This document shows positions 62,298-64,000 of a stretch of 64,000 nucleotides of DNA, piece by piece. Under the pieces are notes generated by a model that saw only the letters and a program-made list of their open reading frames with translations, did no database searches and was not told the DNA's origin. The first letter of the stretch is position 1; each line of letters opens with the position of its first letter. This stretch comes from Synechococcus sp. HK05 (lineage in GTDB: Bacteria > Cyanobacteriota > Cyanobacteriia > PCC-6307 > Cyanobiaceae). The stretch is taken from positions 151,012 through 215,011 of the forward strand of contig NZ_JAHRXJ010000001.1 in the NCBI RefSeq assembly GCF_019104765.1, in the 5' to 3' direction. The translations under genes were made by a program, and so were the position numbers.

Positions 62298-63686
62298 TCA
62301 GTCGAGGTCGGGCATGGCCAGAGCGGGCTCGGCCTTGCGGTCGATGCCTTTCTCGAAGCCAGCCGCGGCAGCGCGGGCGCGGCCGGCGTGCCAGAGGTGA
62401 CCCACCAGGAAGAAGAAGGCGAGCACGAACTGCGTCGCAGCCAGCCACTGGCGGATGTTCACGAAGTTCACCGAGTTGGGCTCGGTGATGATGCCGCCCA
62501 CCGAGTTCAGCGAAGCGTTGGGGGCGTGGGTCATGTATTCAGCCGCGCGGCGCACTTGCCAGGGCTGAATGTCGTTCTGGAGCTTGTCGAGGCTCAGGCC
62601 GTTGGGACCGCGCAGCGGCTCCAGCCAGGGACCACGGAAGTCCCAGAAGCGCATGGTTTCACCACCGAAGATGATCTCGCCGGTGGGTGAGCGCATCAGG
62701 TACTTACCCAGACCGGTGGGACCCATGGCAGAGCCGATGTTGGCGCCGAGGCGCTGGTCACGCACCAGGAAGGTGAAGCTCTGGGCCTGGGAGGCTTCGG
62801 CGTTGGTGGGGCCGTAGAACTCCGAGGGGTAAGCGGTGTTGTTGAACCAGATGTAGGCCGAGGCGATGAAGCTCATGAAGCTCAGAGCACCGAGGCTGTA
62901 GCTCAGGTAGGCCTCACCGTTCCAGATGAAGGCGCGGCGCACCCAGCCGAAGGGCTTGGTCACCACGTGCCAGATGCCACCGAAGATCAGGGTCAGACCC
63001 AGCCAGATGTGGCCACCGATGATGTCCTCCATCGAGTTCACACCAATGATCCAGCCCTCGCCGCCGAAGGGGGCGCGGAACAGATAACCGAAGATCACCC
63101 CCGGATCGAGGGTGGGGTTGGTGATCAGGCGCACGTCGCCGCCACCGGGGGCCCAGGTGTCGTAAACGCCGCCGAAGAACATCGCCTTGAACACCAGCAG
63201 CAGGCAACCCACACCCAGAAGGATGAGGTGGTAGCCAATGATGTTGGTCATCTGGTTCTTATCGCGCCAATCCTGCGAGAAGAAGGCGGAATAGTTCTCC
63301 AGAATTTCGGGGCCACGCAGAGCGTGGTACAGGCCGCCGAGACCGAGCACGGCGGAGCTGATCAGGTGCAGCACACCCACCACGAAGAAGGGGTAGAGGT
63401 CAACGACCTCACCACCGGGGCCTACGCCGTAGCCGAGGGTGGCCACGTGGGGGAACAGGATCAGGCCCTGCTCATACATGGGCTTGTCGAAGGTGAAGTG
63501 GCTCACCTCGAACAGCATCATGGCGCCAGCCCAGAACACCATCAGACCGGCGTGGGCGACGTGGGCGCCCAACAGGCGACCCGACAGGTTGATCAAACGG
63601 GCGTTACCCGACCACCAGGCATAGCCCGTGGAGTCGAGGTCCTTCCCGCCGATCCCGGAGAGAGAAGGATTAGAGAGCGTTACCAC
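62298..63686 (-). CDS. psbC: Photosystem II CP43 chlorophyll apoprotein
   Basis: 462 residues from GTG 63686 ([25 protein letters not shown]), the usual start inside the end of psbD. Six transmembrane helices bind antenna chlorophyll. The large lumenal loop E carries [20 protein letters not shown]; its Glu and Arg contact the Mn4CaO5 cluster. Ends ALAMPDLD. Overlaps psbD by 17 bp (63670-63686). Confidence 0.98.
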
Positions 63687-64000
63687 GGGGCAGAACCTCT
63701 TCAGGGAAGACGAAGTTTTCGTGTGGCTGGTCAGCCGGTGCCATCCAGGCACGCAGACCTTCATTCAGAAGAATGTTCTTCGTGTAGAAGGTCTCGAACT
63801 CGGGGTCCTCAGCGGCGCGGATCTCCTGCGACACGAAGTCGTAGGCACGCAGGTTGAGGGCCAGGCCGATGATGCCGATGGAGCTGGTCCACAGACCCAT
63901 CACCGGCACAAACAGCATGAAGAAGTGCAGCCAGCGCTTGTTGGAGAAGGCGATCCCGAAGATCTGGCTCCAGAAGCGGTTGGCGGTGACCATCGAATAG
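63670..64000 (-). CDS. psbD: Photosystem II D2 protein, C-terminal part (cut by window edge)
   Basis: Only about the last 110 codons are present, reading [22 protein letters not shown], the last membrane helix and the lumenal C-terminus [14 protein letters not shown]. Residues match D2 almost universally. The start lies beyond position 64000. Co-transcribed with psbC through the overlap. Confidence 0.98.

Overview
The window comes from a high-GC unicellular cyanobacterium, most likely the Cyanobium / alpha-Synechococcus group. The evidence is the psbD-psbC pair with its short overlap, a CpcS/CpeS-type phycobiliprotein lyase, Ftn2/ARC6, a ThiE with an extra N-terminal domain, several cyanobacteria-typical families (DUF3122, DUF3611, DUF1517, TIGR03792, Npun_F0494), a group 2 sigma factor and scattered HIP1 octamers. 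Coding density is very high. Neighbouring genes are often coupled by 4-bp ATGA/GTGA overlaps. GTG and TTG starts are common.

Layout. 1-5.1 kb: a cut tRNA-Ala(GGC), lexA with a LexA-like box, a DigH-type glycosidase, argF and ftsH. 5.2-8.8 kb: an SRAP protein, a K+ channel, ribD with DUF3122, and a YefM-YoeB module. 8.8-15.2 kb: a GH116 glycosidase, then a run containing a PerM-like permease and a complete GRR ribosomal-peptide locus (grrP-grrA-grrM). 15.3-26.7 kb: metabolic and housekeeping genes (cobL, nadK, pheS, surE, ribF, thiE-thiS, larB, ispF). 26.7-32 kb: a diguanylate cyclase divergent from an HlyD-type adaptor and a PilZ-tailed cellulose-synthase-like enzyme. 32-46.3 kb: NfeD/SPFH pair, a DUF4143 ATPase, trmD, a phycobiliprotein lyase, a Phd-PIN module, era, phoH, rpsP-ffh, ftn2, pdhA and a histone-deacetylase-like enzyme. 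46.3-50.45 kb: a lower-GC accessory island with a large RTX protein on a Pro-Thr stalk. The island is bordered by a duplicated 5' end of the deacetylase gene and by imperfect terminal inverted repeats. 50.5-64 kb: a sigma factor, NAD(P)HX repair, mnmA, tandem FUSC genes, cobQ-ferredoxin behind an AbrB-Doc module, maf, psbC and psbD.

The most unusual signals are: (i) a family of about 48-bp nested palindromes (core GGATATCCATGGATATCC), with two intergenic copies and one translated in frame inside maf; (ii) the RTX island with its duplicated flank and inverted repeats; (iii) three toxin-antitoxin modules, each lying directly upstream of co-directional core genes; (iv) the GRR cyclophane-peptide locus with seven W-x-N motifs; (v) an apparently self-contained c-di-GMP / exopolysaccharide unit. 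No CRISPR array, prophage or complete transposon was seen.
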